From Arthrobacter sp. NicSoilC5 (GTDB taxonomy: Bacteria; Actinomycetota; Actinomycetes; Actinomycetales; Micrococcaceae): DNA of 64,000 nucleotides. The first letter of the stretch is position 1. Each line of letters opens with the position of its first letter. The notes under the pieces are model-generated. The model was not told the DNA's origin. It saw only the letters and a list, made by a program, of their open reading frames with translations, and made no database searches. A program made the position numbers and the translations under genes. Below, piece after piece: positions 1 through 8,798 of the stretch. The stretch lies in NCBI RefSeq assembly GCF_019977395.1, contig NZ_AP024660.1, forward strand, positions 372,001 to 436,000, in the 5' to 3' direction.

Positions 1-129
1 GCGAAGTTCACTCGCGTGGTCGTTATTCAAATCGATTTCGTATTCAGTGCCATCAAGGGCAAAAGATACCGTCTCCGCGCCTTCTGAGCCGTCGAGGTCA
101 TCTTCGAGGATTGTCACAGTGCGTTTCAT
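1..129 (-). CDS. lsr2: Lsr2 family nucleoid-associated protein, N-terminal part (cut by window edge)
   Basis: The reverse strand reads 43 residues from an ATG at 129, beginning MKRTVTILEDDLDGSEGAETV and continuing with FALDGTEYEIDL. This matches the N-terminal dimerisation domain of actinobacterial Lsr2, whose members begin with a lysine-rich VTVTLVDDLDGS-type strand followed by F-LDG--YEIDL. Lsr2 is an H-NS-like protein that coats AT-rich and foreign DNA and silences it. The AT-hook-like C-terminal DNA-binding domain would lie beyond the window. Extra lsr2 copies are common on actinobacterial mobile elements, and the accessory genes that follow fit that, though a chromosomal copy cannot be excluded from this fragment. 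Confidence 0.85.
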   Translation of the reverse strand, partial: MKRTVTILEDDLDGSEGAETVSFALDGTEYEIDLNNDHASELR

Positions 130-178
130 AGTAAGCAAGCTTACTCCAATTATGCCGGAGAGATGATCGGCAGAGTCC

Positions 179-391
179 CTAACTGAAGGGATACGTGAAG
201 GGGCCATAAAACGGTTGAGTGAATCGCCAAATCGTAAAGGGTGTACCGATGACTAGGAACACCACTGCCAAGATGATGGATGAGCGACGGTCCCAAGTCT
301 GAGTAATCGCTGTATATAGGAAAGCGATGCCAGCCGTGATAAGAAAAAGAGGTCCAATAGTCACCATGAGCCACTCGACGATGTACCCCAT
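179..391 (-). CDS. Small two-helix membrane protein, unknown function
   Basis: A 70-residue protein made almost entirely of two hydrophobic segments, about residues 8-30 (MVTIGPLFLITAGIAFLYTA) and 38-53 (SIILAVVFLVIGTPFTIW), with a charged linker QTWDRRSS between them. That predicts a small inner-membrane hairpin protein. It lies about 50 bases upstream of and on the same strand as the lsr2 fragment, and diverges from the gene at 433. I do not recognise a family. Hydrophobicity and isolated position support a real gene, but no motif confirms it. Confidence 0.5.
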   Translation of the reverse strand: MGYIVEWLMVTIGPLFLITAGIAFLYTAITQTWDRRSSIILAVVFLVIGTPFTIWRFTQPFYGPFTYPFS

Positions 392-432
392 ATCAATGTC
401 CCTCCGCTAAGGCGGCTCCCCAGCCGTTCCGC

Positions 433-1230
433 GTGTCTTACAACGTTACGGGACGCTGGCCCGAGTATCGAGGCGAGTTCTGGTCAGAGTTTGGTAGCGA
501 TTATGCTCGTGCAGTGAATACTCAGCCCTCATGGTTCGACCAAAACGCAGGTTGGATCGGTTTCGTCAGCGCGATACTAGGTGTAATCAGCTTCGGACTG
601 TCCATATTGTTCTACGTTTGGGGTCGGAAGCCGAAGCAGTTGGGTTGGCGCGTGCTGAGCAAATACGGGATGATCCGCGGCCGAAGGGCTCTGCCCAAAC
701 TGAGCGTGAGCTACGGGGGCCAGGAGCTTTTCAATCCCGTCGCAACGCTCGTGCGGATTGAAAACTACGGCAAGGTTGAAATTCGAAAGGAAGACTGGGA
801 GATACCCGTCGAATTCAACTACGACGAGAGCCGTATCGTCCAGGCTGCGATTGTGGACAAGTCGGACGGGAACATCGGCGCCACCATCAACGAGCACAAC
901 CTTAGCGATGCCAAGTGCACGTTACAGCCGATGCTGCTCAACCAGGGTGAGTGGTTCGACGTCCAGATAATCACAGACGGTCCGGTAGAAGAGCCGGCCA
1001 TCAACGCCCGGATTGCCGGGGTTACTGGCAAGTTGGCCGACATGGAAGAGCGGAAGCAGAAGTTTCAGCGGTGGATGTTTTTGGCGATCGTGGCGGGCGT
1101 TGCGCTCCTGGCTGTGGCATCCGTTAGTTTGTTTGGACTCGATGCGATACCCGTCTTCACTGCCGTCTTTGCCCTCGTAATCACGCTTGTTGTAGATAAG
1201 TTTTTGGTGGGAAAGCCTAAGAACAAGTAG
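433..1230 (+). CDS. Hypothetical membrane protein with N- and C-terminal helices
   Basis: A 265-residue protein read from a GTG at 433. One membrane helix lies near residues 40-63 (WIGFVSAILGVISFGLSILFYVW). A soluble middle of about 140 residues is rich in beta-like stretches (ELFNPVATLVRIENYGKVEI). Two close hydrophobic segments lie at about 215-258 (FLAIVAGVALLAVASVSLFGL, IPVFTAVFALVITLVVDKFL). The layout suggests a membrane-anchored protein with one soluble domain. The function is not recognised. It belongs to a run of unrelated hypothetical genes typical of an accessory island. Confidence 0.6.
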   Translation: MSYNVTGRWPEYRGEFWSEFGSDYARAVNTQPSWFDQNAGWIGFVSAILGVISFGLSILFYVWGRKPKQLGWRVLSKYGMIRGRRALPKLSVSYGGQELFNPVATLVRIENYGKVEIRKEDWEIPVEFNYDESRIVQAAIVDKSDGNIGATINEHNLSDAKCTLQPMLLNQGEWFDVQIITDGPVEEPAINARIAGVTGKLADMEERKQKFQRWMFLAIVAGVALLAVASVSLFGLDAIPVFTAVFALVITLVVDKFLVGKPKNK

Positions 1231-1260
1231 CCTCTCTTGGCAGGGTTGGGGGGTTAGCTC

Positions 1261-1284
1261 ATAATTCGGGATACCAAGGAGCCC
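1261..1284 (+). repeat. Copy of the promoter/RBS sequence found before the gene at 4158, with no gene behind it
   Basis: ATAATTCGGG followed by ATACCAAGGAGCCC is nearly identical to ATAATTCGGG plus TATATCAAGGAGCCC at 4127-4151. There it carries the -10-like TATAAT and the AAGGAG ribosome site of the terminase-like gene. Here no matching reading frame follows. It is probably the 5' remnant of a lost second copy of that gene, or a short mobile leader. Confidence 0.5.
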
Positions 1285-1351
1285 TCAGGGGCTGATACCC
1301 CCAATATCAGACAGCTCGAATTCTTGAGGCCGGTCAAAGTTTGGGTGTGTC

Positions 1352-2221
1352 CTAGAGGCGTCTGATGTTCCTGGGCGCGGATGCAGCCTGGGTCAGTTCG
1401 GTGGCAAAGTTGCTGTTCAGGAAGCGGTGGCCATCGGCTTTCTCGATGAGAAATTCAATGGCGGCTAGCTTCTTACCCGCCTTGGTGTTCTGCATATAGA
1501 AGTCTTCGACGTTCGATAGCTCAATCGCGAGTTCGCGCTTGCGACTGCGGAAGTCCTCCTCAAACTCCACAGCTTTCGCGTTCACTATTTTGTTCGCTTC
1601 CGGAATGATCCGGTGCGTCAGAAGCACCTCATTGACTTCGCCCAGGCCAGCCGCCGCGATGATGCCAGGCGCGATGTGGCGCCGTTTGGTCACCTGCTCC
1701 CGGCGGTACTTAGGTGATTCAACCAAGGCGGTCACCATGGCGCGGATGTTGGCGTAGTACTCTTCCGTGCGGGCGTCGTCCTCCGCTTCAGCCTGATCTT
1801 CAGCTGCTTGTTTTGCTGCATCTATCTTCATGAGCAGCGGGCCGATCCATTCCGTTTGCGCCGTCCATTGATACGCCAGGCCATCGGCTACCCACCTGAC
1901 TTCTACGGACACCAGCGAGCCGTCATGTTCTTCGGCGGCTTTGAGCATGCGTTCGGCCGCCGCCGGAAGGTCGTCGTAGCCTTCGGTAGCGCGAATCCGG
2001 CTAGCCCAGAACGTCTCGGTCTCCATGGTGATGAAGGGAGCGTTCGCTAATACCGCCACTCGGAGAGCATCCTCGATACTGGCCACAAAGGCGGAGATTT
2101 CCACATCTGCCTCCCTGACGATTTCAACGCCAGGAATGATTGCAAGACCGGCCGCGCCGGCTAGGCCTGGAATTTCGTCGACGATTTCAACCAGGTCGGC
2201 AGAGGTATAGGTGAAGGTCAT
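1352..2221 (-). CDS. Hypothetical protein with long helical/coiled-coil middle
   Basis: A 289-residue acidic soluble protein with no signal peptide or membrane segment. Residues 1-60 form a possible alpha/beta start (LVEIVDEIPGLAGAAGLAIIPG). Residues 130-165 are very rich in Ala, Glu and Asp (DAAKQAAEDQAEAEDDARTEEY) and should be helical. The rest is Lys/Arg/Glu-rich helix ending in APRNIRRL. No known catalytic motif is visible. It is convergent with the gene at 433 and divergent from the gene at 2278. Family unknown. Confidence 0.6.
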   Translation of the reverse strand: MTFTYTSADLVEIVDEIPGLAGAAGLAIIPGVEIVREADVEISAFVASIEDALRVAVLANAPFITMETETFWASRIRATEGYDDLPAAAERMLKAAEEHDGSLVSVEVRWVADGLAYQWTAQTEWIGPLLMKIDAAKQAAEDQAEAEDDARTEEYYANIRAMVTALVESPKYRREQVTKRRHIAPGIIAAAGLGEVNEVLLTHRIIPEANKIVNAKAVEFEEDFRSRKRELAIELSNVEDFYMQNTKAGKKLAAIEFLIEKADGHRFLNSNFATELTQAASAPRNIRRL

Positions 2222-2277
2222 GGTTCAGATACTAGGGCGTTCGATTGACATGACTTGTCGCCGGTGACAGTTACGAT

Positions 2278-3105
2278 ATGGCCATGGGGGAACCGCAACA
2301 CGAATATGAGCTCGACGAGCATGACGTACGGATGGTGCAGGAGGCGCAGCCGCGTTTTATGCCGCCGTATGCAGAATTAGCCGCCGACCCTCAAGCCTTT
2401 TTATTTCAGTGGGGCAAGATGACTTACGTCTTCGGGTTACCCGACCCCGCCGGCTTTCCGCCATTGCCGACCCCGTTGAGTGAACCCGATTCTGATGCGA
2501 TCAGCCGGTACATCGAGGTGTGCCGGGAACTGGCGACCTACAGCTTGATAAGTTCCACCGGGGGAGTGTCGGTCAATTGGACCGCCGAAGGGGGAGTTGA
2601 AGAGCTCAAAGTTGAAGGACCGCCAAAGGAAGCATTACGCGGATTCGCGGTTTTGTTCCGCCAGCTGCACTCCGACGATGACGAACCGGCCAGCTATAGA
2701 ACGGTAAAGGGCATCCTGGATAAGGCATCCCACCGAGCTGGCGACGATAAGGTGGCCGAACGGTCAGCCATGCTAAAGCAATGGCATAGCGCGCGCGGCA
2801 AGCTGCTCCAGTTCAGTCTTACCGACTTGGCCCGCTCTAAAATGTACGCAGCTCGCAATGCTCCGCCCGAGTTCACCGACATCAACCGCGAGCACTCGCC
2901 CACAACCCTGATTTCTATTTTCAACTACGGCGAATACATCCACTGGGGCCGGCGGAGGCATGACCACCGGTCTGCGTTTGAAGACCCGGTTGGTGGCGCT
3001 CTGCTTGAGTTTCAGTTTCACGAATCGCTAATAGGGCTGTCGCATTTTTATCTCGGCTTCGCCAAGGTGCTGGAGTCGGCGGCCTCAGCATTCAAAACCC
3101 CCTGA
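2278..3105 (+). CDS. Hypothetical soluble protein
   Basis: A 275-residue protein with no membrane segment. Its N-terminus is acidic (YELDEHDVRMVQEAQPRFMPP). The C-terminal third contains aromatic- and His-rich stretches (FNYGEYIHWGRRRHDHRSAFE, FHESLIGLSHFYLGFAKVLE). The pattern resembles island-borne proteins of unknown function. I can name no motif. The next gene on this strand starts 103 bases downstream. Confidence 0.6.
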   Translation: MAMGEPQHEYELDEHDVRMVQEAQPRFMPPYAELAADPQAFLFQWGKMTYVFGLPDPAGFPPLPTPLSEPDSDAISRYIEVCRELATYSLISSTGGVSVNWTAEGGVEELKVEGPPKEALRGFAVLFRQLHSDDDEPASYRTVKGILDKASHRAGDDKVAERSAMLKQWHSARGKLLQFSLTDLARSKMYAARNAPPEFTDINREHSPTTLISIFNYGEYIHWGRRRHDHRSAFEDPVGGALLEFQFHESLIGLSHFYLGFAKVLESAASAFKTP

Positions 3106-3208
3106 TTCCTACCCTTTTCGCGCCTTTCCCCTTCCCGCTAGGGGAATACGCGCACATACTGAGCCTTCCAAGCTGTCGGACTCTGCAGCGACAAGTGGAG
3201 GTTTCCTG

Positions 3209-4090
3209 ATGCCGAAGAAGCAGGGAAAAGGTAAGCACCAGGGCAATAGCGAGGTAGACCCAAAGAAGCCATGGTGGAAAAACCCCGTGGTGAAGGTGCT
3301 GCTTTGGTTGCTAGGCATTGTCGCTGGAACCGTAGGTGCCACGCTGACGGGCGGGCTTAAGCCCATTACCGATGGGGTGTTCAACCACTTTACGGAGCAC
3401 GGCGACCCAGTCGCGGTCAGTAGCTTAGAGGTAGCCCATGACGAAAGTATATGGGCGACCCCCGCGGGTGAGACGGTGAGCGCTGACGAAGCCCTGCATA
3501 TGTCTTCTGATGACAAAGAGTTTTTCAGCGACCACCATGCCGCGCGAATTAGTCCGGTTGGAATAAGATTAGGCCTTCAGGGCAATCGAGCCGAAAAGGT
3601 ACGCGTTACCGATCTGACAACTGAGCAAACTTGCGGGCCACCACAAAATGGCGCTTTCTTTGAAGCCCCAAACGCAGGTGCCGACCTTGTCATCCCAGTG
3701 ACTCTCAATCTTGACTCGCCACACCCAGTAGCCCTCGCTCCTGCGCCGCAACCCGACCCGAAATTGAAACCAGAGCCAACACCATACTTTGATGCGAATA
3801 CCGTTTCCTTGGCGAAGGATGAGCAGGTGTTCTTCAAGGTTATAGTCGTCACAACGAAATATCATTGCGACTTCCGACTTGTGATAACCGTGCTCGAAGG
3901 ATCAGAAGTGCGCAAACAAGTCATTGATGATCATGGGCAGATGTTTTCGATAACACCGCGGCTGCCGTTGAAGGAGTTCCAGCAGGTTTATCTCGGAGGA
4001 GTAATGTGTGGAACACGTGGCTTTCACCCCGCTACTAAGGTCTACATTGAGAACCAGCGTACTTACCCGGATAGTCCTTGTGTGGAATAG
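3209..4090 (+). CDS. Membrane-anchored hypothetical protein
   Basis: A 293-residue protein. A strongly basic N-terminus (MPKKQGKGKHQGNSE) precedes one helix at about residues 29-50 (VVKVLLWLLGIVAGTVGATLTGG), leaving roughly 240 residues outside. This is a signal-anchor arrangement. The outer part contains a Pro-rich linker (PAPQPDPKLKPEPTPY) and a few Cys residues (TEQTCGPPQ, KYHCDFR, GVMCGTRGF, DSPCVE) that could form disulfides. An AGTGGAGG-like ribosome site lies just before the ATG. Function unknown; likely surface exposed. Confidence 0.6.
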   Translation: MPKKQGKGKHQGNSEVDPKKPWWKNPVVKVLLWLLGIVAGTVGATLTGGLKPITDGVFNHFTEHGDPVAVSSLEVAHDESIWATPAGETVSADEALHMSSDDKEFFSDHHAARISPVGIRLGLQGNRAEKVRVTDLTTEQTCGPPQNGAFFEAPNAGADLVIPVTLNLDSPHPVALAPAPQPDPKLKPEPTPYFDANTVSLAKDEQVFFKVIVVTTKYHCDFRLVITVLEGSEVRKQVIDDHGQMFSITPRLPLKEFQQVYLGGVMCGTRGFHPATKVYIENQRTYPDSPCVE

Positions 4091-4126
4091 CGAATAGCAC
4101 CAAGAGGTCTTGGGTTCAGGAATGCT

Positions 4127-4151
4127 ATAATTCGGGTATATCAAGGAGCCC
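4127..4151 (+). promoter_or_regulatory. Promoter -10 and RBS of the terminase-like gene
   Basis: TATAAT at 4126-4131 is a perfect -10 hexamer and AAGGAG at 4143-4148 lies nine bases before the GTG at 4158. Together they imply a very short leader of about 20 nt. No good -35 is visible. The segment is repeated at 1261-1284. Confidence 0.5.
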
Positions 4152-4157
4152 GAATCT

Positions 4158-4493
4158 GTGGCCACAATCAAGCAACGAAAAGCCGCTGAACTGCTGGTTG
4201 AAAATGGTGGAAACGCCAGTAAGGCTATGCGTGACGCTGGGTATTCCCCAGCCACAGCCAAAACTCCGCAGAAGCTTACTGAGAGTACAGGGTTCCAAGA
4301 GCTATGCGACGAGTTGGGTCTCACGGACGAGTTCCTGCTCAAGGCACTCGTGGAGGATATCGCTTCCAAGCCAGGCGACCGGAAGCCGGAGCTAGAGCTG
4401 GGCTTCAAGGTCAAAGGCCGGATGACTGAGAACAACACTAGTAAAGCACGGGCAACGCCGGGGGCGAACCTAACCAGCAGATACACTCCCTAA
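4158..4493 (+). CDS. Terminase small-subunit-like HTH protein (orphan)
   Basis: A 111-residue protein from a GTG with a clear AAGGAG site. Residues 4-50 read KQRKAAELLVENGGNASKAM, RDAGYSPATAK and LTESTGFQEL. This is the helix-turn-helix pattern of phage terminase small subunits and related DNA-binding proteins (K-RKAAEL-...-NATKAA--AGYS--TA). The rest is short, with DEFLLKALVEDIASKPGDRKPELELGFKVKGR typical of the segment after that domain. No large terminase, portal or capsid gene is nearby, so it is either a prophage relic or a protein reused by the adjoining system. It ends 23 bases before the ATPase/DUF3883 gene and may be co-transcribed with it. Confidence 0.6.
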   Translation: MATIKQRKAAELLVENGGNASKAMRDAGYSPATAKTPQKLTESTGFQELCDELGLTDEFLLKALVEDIASKPGDRKPELELGFKVKGRMTENNTSKARATPGANLTSRYTP

Positions 4494-4516
4494 AGATCCA
4501 TAGACGAGGGGGCAAA

Positions 4517-7500
4517 GTGGACGTCACAACGAGACTTCGCGAAAGCGAGCTGGCATCAATCCGCGTCCAAATGGACTACGATTTGCGGGAGAACGTGCTC
4601 AAGAGTCTGGATGAACGTGGCGGCGCACAGGACTTAGTGCGACAACAGTACACCGGACGATATCCCTTCGAGTTATTGCAGAATGCCAACGACGCAGCAC
4701 GTGACACCGGAACCCAGGGTCGCGCACACTTCTTGTTGACCGAAACAGCATTGATCGTGGCCGATAATGGTTCCGGGTTTGGTGATCCACAGGTCGAAGC
4801 CATTTGCTCACTGGGGAGATCCTCCAAGGACCCATCCGACTCAGTCGGTCACAAGGGGCTTGGGTTCAAATCTGTAGGGGAAATCACCGACCATCCGCAG
4901 ATTGTCTCGCAGTTGTCTTCATTCCAATTCAACGGTACGCGCGTCCGTGCTGAAGTCGGCCGGCTTCTAGGATTATTACCGCCGCGTCAGAAGATGCCGA
5001 TTTACGCCTTTCCGTTTCCCGTAGACAATACGGACCTTGGCCCTGATGCTGCCGCGGTTGAGAAACTTCGTGCGAACGGCTTTACGACGGTCATCCGGCT
5101 TCCCTTCCGGGACGGCGTCGAACGGAGGACAGTTGAAGCTGCTCTGATTGAAAACCTCGCCTCCCGTCTCCTTCTCTTTCTGCCACATGTCGATCATCTG
5201 CAGCTGGAAGGGACTTACCTTGACTTCTCTTCCGAGATCTTTCGCGAAACGGACGGCGGCGTGGAGCACGTCATTCTGGAAACCAATGGCAGTACCGAAG
5301 AGTGGTTTATTTATCGAGGCTCTATCGCGCCGGACCCAGCGGTGTTGGAGTCCCTTGGAGAGTCATGGAAGGAGATGGATGAAGTTCGCTTCGCCGTCGC
5401 CGTGCCGGTAGACGAACAGGGCCAGCCGCTCGTCGACGCTACATTCCCACTCCACGTCTATTTCCCGACTGACGAAGAGCCTGGCCTCCACGTGGCGGTC
5501 CACGCGGAGTGGATGCTGAGTATGGACCGACGTCAGATCGCCACGACTCCCGAAGCGGCAGATTTCAACCGCATGCTGTTCCGGGCAGTGTCACATCATC
5601 TCAAGTCGACAGTCGCTCCAGACTTGGTCCGGCGAACTCGGGCGAGTTCCGTCGCGATCGAGGCGCTCGTCCCAGCCAGCGTCCCGCCAGCCGGCGGGGG
5701 CGGGACCGCCATGCGCAGTTATTGGAGGGAAGCACTGCTCGCTTCTCAATTTCTGCCGACTGCAGATGGTTCATTACGTCGTCCCGAGGAGATTTTCCTC
5801 CTGCCGCGAAGTCTGCCGGATGCCGCGACTGCTCATGACTTGGCAAATCTGGATTGCGCTCACACGCTGCGCCCCGACGTCGAGCAGCTCACTCCGATTA
5901 AAGACTTTCTCGCTGGCGTCGCCGACAACCTTGAGATGGGGATTGGCGAGTTTATCGCTTTATTGACTGCGCCGACACGGGAGACTGCGGAGTACTACTA
6001 CCAGTTCCTGGCGGACTGGCGCGAATCGGTCGGCATGAGAATCGTCAACGAACTCAAGAAGGCTCCAATCGTTCTCGGCGCGGCTGGTCAGCTTCTGACG
6101 CCGGGCAGTGACACCATCTTCTTTCCACGGGAGCGCGGTGACACCACCATTCCGGAAGATCTGCCGGTGCCCATTGCATATGTGCCCGACGGCGACGGCG
6201 TGAGGAACCTTCTTCGTGAGTTGGGGATCAAGTCATTTGAATGGCGCGAACTCATTCGCGAATATCTGATCAAGATTTTGAGCGACCCTGAACCTGATGG
6301 CGACGCGCGTGCTGGCGCTATGGCCGGCCTCCGGGCGTACCACCAGATGCGACTACAGGGAAGCGAGGAATTCGAGCCGCTGCTCGGAGGAGTACTTCTT
6401 CCTGCCAGGACGGCAGACGGCTCCGTCCAACAGATGCGTCCTGCAGCCGAGATCTACTTCGGTGCGCCGTGGATCGGTTCCGACCATTTGGAAGTTATCT
6501 ATGGGCCGTTTGGTCACGCCGAGTTCCTCGACATCGCACCTCCCCAGGACTCCGAAAGCCGCCAGCATGACTTTGACTTTTACCGCATGCTCGGCGTTGT
6601 TGAACATCCCCGCCTTTCCAAAGCTGAAACGAACACGCCTGTCAACAACACCATCAGACATCCTCACCGCGGCGGGCTTTTCCGAGAGTGGTTCGAATGC
6701 TCTGAAGTCAGGGATGCGACGCAGTGCCCGCAAGGGCACACTCAATCTCAGCAACTGCGCGAGTCATTCCGCCTTGACCGTCATGAAGAACTCATTGCGT
6801 CCGAGGATCCTATCCGCCTCATGGCGCTCTGGAAGCAGTTCGCACGACGATGGGGATCGGTTTACGAGGACGGCATGCATGCCATCTTCTACTGCATCCA
6901 CGGCAGCCATGCCGGCGAGCGTGGCCGTCGTGCCCCTTCGTTGTTCGCCTACACCCTCCGGGCGCAACCGTGGGTTCCGGTTGACCGGGGCAACACGCCG
7001 GATCTGGTCCGGCCGTCGGAGGCATGGATCGATGCGGCTCAAACGCCGCGCCGAATCCAACAACGCATCCCGCGAATCAGCGAGGCGATGTATCAAACCC
7101 ACGGCGGTGCCGGCCTGGCTGCAGCCCTGCGCCTGACAGACGCCGGCCGACCGGGCGTGGCCGATCTTCTAACGCTGCTGGAGGGCATCGCAGAGGAAGC
7201 GAATGCCGCAGGGAGGACGAACCGTGAAATCGACCAGGCGGCGCGCTGGGTGCAGCGCACCCTGAACGATGTACTTCGCGATGAGCCCGAGCCACACCCT
7301 GCACCAGAGACAGTTCTGCTTCTGGCCAGCCAAGACGGCGTGACCCAGTTCGTGGCACAGCCGGCCTACGCTGACGATCCTCTTCTTCGAGACACTTTCG
7401 AGAAGCAACTCCCGATGCTTTCCGCCGAGGTCGGATTGACCAAACTGACCCGTTATCTCGCGCTGAACAAGCTCGACGACTCAGCAGTTACCTCCGCACT

Positions 7501-8764
7501 TCCCTTCGGTGAGGACCACGGTGCAACCGACGGTCAGGTGAGGCGGCGAATCAACGACATCAAGCCGTACCTGTTGGCGCTGGTTCGCGCCGAGAACTCT
7601 AGCGCCGAAAACCGCGTCCGGCCGGCACTTCGGAGGCTCGAACTCGTCGTCTGCGAACGGCTGGTCCTCACGTACGAATTTGGAGGCACGAAAGCCTCGC
7701 GTGAGGATGCCGTCTGTTATATCGCCAGCCGCTCCGAGAGACGGGGCAGGAAGACGATCAATGTAGGCACGGCATACCTGGAACTCGATGCCGCAACCGG
7801 CCTACCCCATTGGTTTCCGCTCGGACGACAGCTGGCCCAGCACCTAAACGTGCCGACTTTGGCGGACGCATTCACCATGTTGCTTACAGCCTCGCCCGAA
7901 GACCGAAACCGCATGATGGCCGACCGCCAGGTCCTGCCACACGACATTTCGGAGGCCAGGAGGCTGCTCAAACTGCCGCAAGAGGAAGACGAGGAACTTT
8001 TTAACGTCCTCGATTCGCTTCTACCCGATCTCAGCGAGGCGGATGCCGGTATTTCGTCTGGCCTGGCGGCACTAAAAACAGATCAAGCGGGGGTGGTCTC
8101 CGAGCATATTCCTGAGGCGGGGAACCATACGAATGACCCGAGCCAGCACGATTCCGCAGAGGATGAGCAGGAGGTAGCAAGCAAACCCGCGTCAAAGTCT
8201 TCCCCTCCAGCAGTCGACTTCTCAGCTGTTACCGTCGTCGACGGCGTACCGGGAGACCCGGTTCAGACCGGCAGGGCCACATCCAGTGGTTACAGGGGAA
8301 GCGGGGGAAACGGCCACAGCACCGCGCCAAGCATTCACACGGAGGAAGAAGATCGCCGTATCGGCAAGCGCGGCGAAGAGGTGGTGTTCCACGCAGAACG
8401 TCAGCGGCTGAGCAAGCTGGGCAAGAACCCCGACTCGGTTCGGTGGGTGTCCAAGGTCAATGAGCTCTCGCCATATGACCTGGTCAGCCTGGACGAAGAC
8501 GGACAAGTGATCTACCTTGAGGTCAAGTCGACGAAGGGGATCGATCCTACGGAGACGTTCTACATCTCACACCGTGAGCTGATTGAAGCCACAGTGCACC
8601 GGAGTCGGTACTACATTTTCCGGGTTACTCTCGTCGACACTGCAGTTCCAGTCATCACCAGATGGCCCGACCCACTTGGATTGATCAGAAGTGGTAAGGG
8701 TCTGCTGCTGCTCGCGAACGCACAGATGGCCCTTTCTCTGGCCGGTGAGGCTGAGGGCGAATGA
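4517..8764 (+). CDS. Sacsin-like HSP90-type ATPase with C-terminal DUF3883 (PD-(D/E)XK-like) domain
   Basis: A 1415-residue protein from a GTG at 4517 behind a GAGGGGG ribosome site. Residues about 45-130 carry the GHKL ATPase signatures: ELLQNANDAARD (Mg-binding Asn helix), ALIVADNGSGF (G1 box) and GHKGLGFKSV (G2 box). This is the arrangement of sacsin and plant NO VEIN-type proteins. The large middle has no known motif; about residues 1190-1290 are a low-complexity Ser/Glu/Asp linker. Residues about 1295-1400 match DUF3883: GKRGEEVVFHAERQRL, then YDLVSLDEDGQVIYLEVKST, where D...EVK is a PD-(D/E)XK-type active site, then FYISHRELIEA. Such fusions recur in bacterial defence islands. Nucleotide-controlled nuclease action is inferred, not shown. 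Confidence 0.8.
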   Translation: MDVTTRLRESELASIRVQMDYDLRENVLKSLDERGGAQDLVRQQYTGRYPFELLQNANDAARDTGTQGRAHFLLTETALIVADNGSGFGDPQVEAICSLGRSSKDPSDSVGHKGLGFKSVGEITDHPQIVSQLSSFQFNGTRVRAEVGRLLGLLPPRQKMPIYAFPFPVDNTDLGPDAAAVEKLRANGFTTVIRLPFRDGVERRTVEAALIENLASRLLLFLPHVDHLQLEGTYLDFSSEIFRETDGGVEHVILETNGSTEEWFIYRGSIAPDPAVLESLGESWKEMDEVRFAVAVPVDEQGQPLVDATFPLHVYFPTDEEPGLHVAVHAEWMLSMDRRQIATTPEAADFNRMLFRAVSHHLKSTVAPDLVRRTRASSVAIEALVPASVPPAGGGGTAMRSYWREALLASQFLPTADGSLRRPEEIFLLPRSLPDAATAHDLANLDCAHTLRPDVEQLTPIKDFLAGVADNLEMGIGEFIALLTAPTRETAEYYYQFLADWRESVGMRIVNELKKAPIVLGAAGQLLTPGSDTIFFPRERGDTTIPEDLPVPIAYVPDGDGVRNLLRELGIKSFEWRELIREYLIKILSDPEPDGDARAGAMAGLRAYHQMRLQGSEEFEPLLGGVLLPARTADGSVQQMRPAAEIYFGAPWIGSDHLEVIYGPFGHAEFLDIAPPQDSESRQHDFDFYRMLGVVEHPRLSKAETNTPVNNTIRHPHRGGLFREWFECSEVRDATQCPQGHTQSQQLRESFRLDRHEELIASEDPIRLMALWKQFARRWGSVYEDGMHAIFYCIHGSHAGERGRRAPSLFAYTLRAQPWVPVDRGNTPDLVRPSEAWIDAAQTPRRIQQRIPRISEAMYQTHGGAGLAAALRLTDAGRPGVADLLTLLEGIAEEANAAGRTNREIDQAARWVQRTLNDVLRDEPEPHPAPETVLLLASQDGVTQFVAQPAYADDPLLRDTFEKQLPMLSAEVGLTKLTRYLALNKLDDSAVTSALPFGEDHGATDGQVRRRINDIKPYLLALVRAENSSAENRVRPALRRLELVVCERLVLTYEFGGTKASREDAVCYIASRSERRGRKTINVGTAYLELDAATGLPHWFPLGRQLAQHLNVPTLADAFTMLLTASPEDRNRMMADRQVLPHDISEARRLLKLPQEEDEELFNVLDSLLPDLSEADAGISSGLAALKTDQAGVVSEHIPEAGNHTNDPSQHDSAEDEQEVASKPASKSSPPAVDFSAVTVVDGVPGDPVQTGRATSSGYRGSGGNGHSTAPSIHTEEEDRRIGKRGEEVVFHAERQRLSKLGKNPDSVRWVSKVNELSPYDLVSLDEDGQVIYLEVKSTKGIDPTETFYISHRELIEATVHRSRYYIFRVTLVDTAVPVITRWPDPLGLIRSGKGLLLLANAQMALSLAGEAEGE

Positions 8765-8798
8765 GGAAAGAGAAAACTGACTGTCGAGGTATGTCCGT

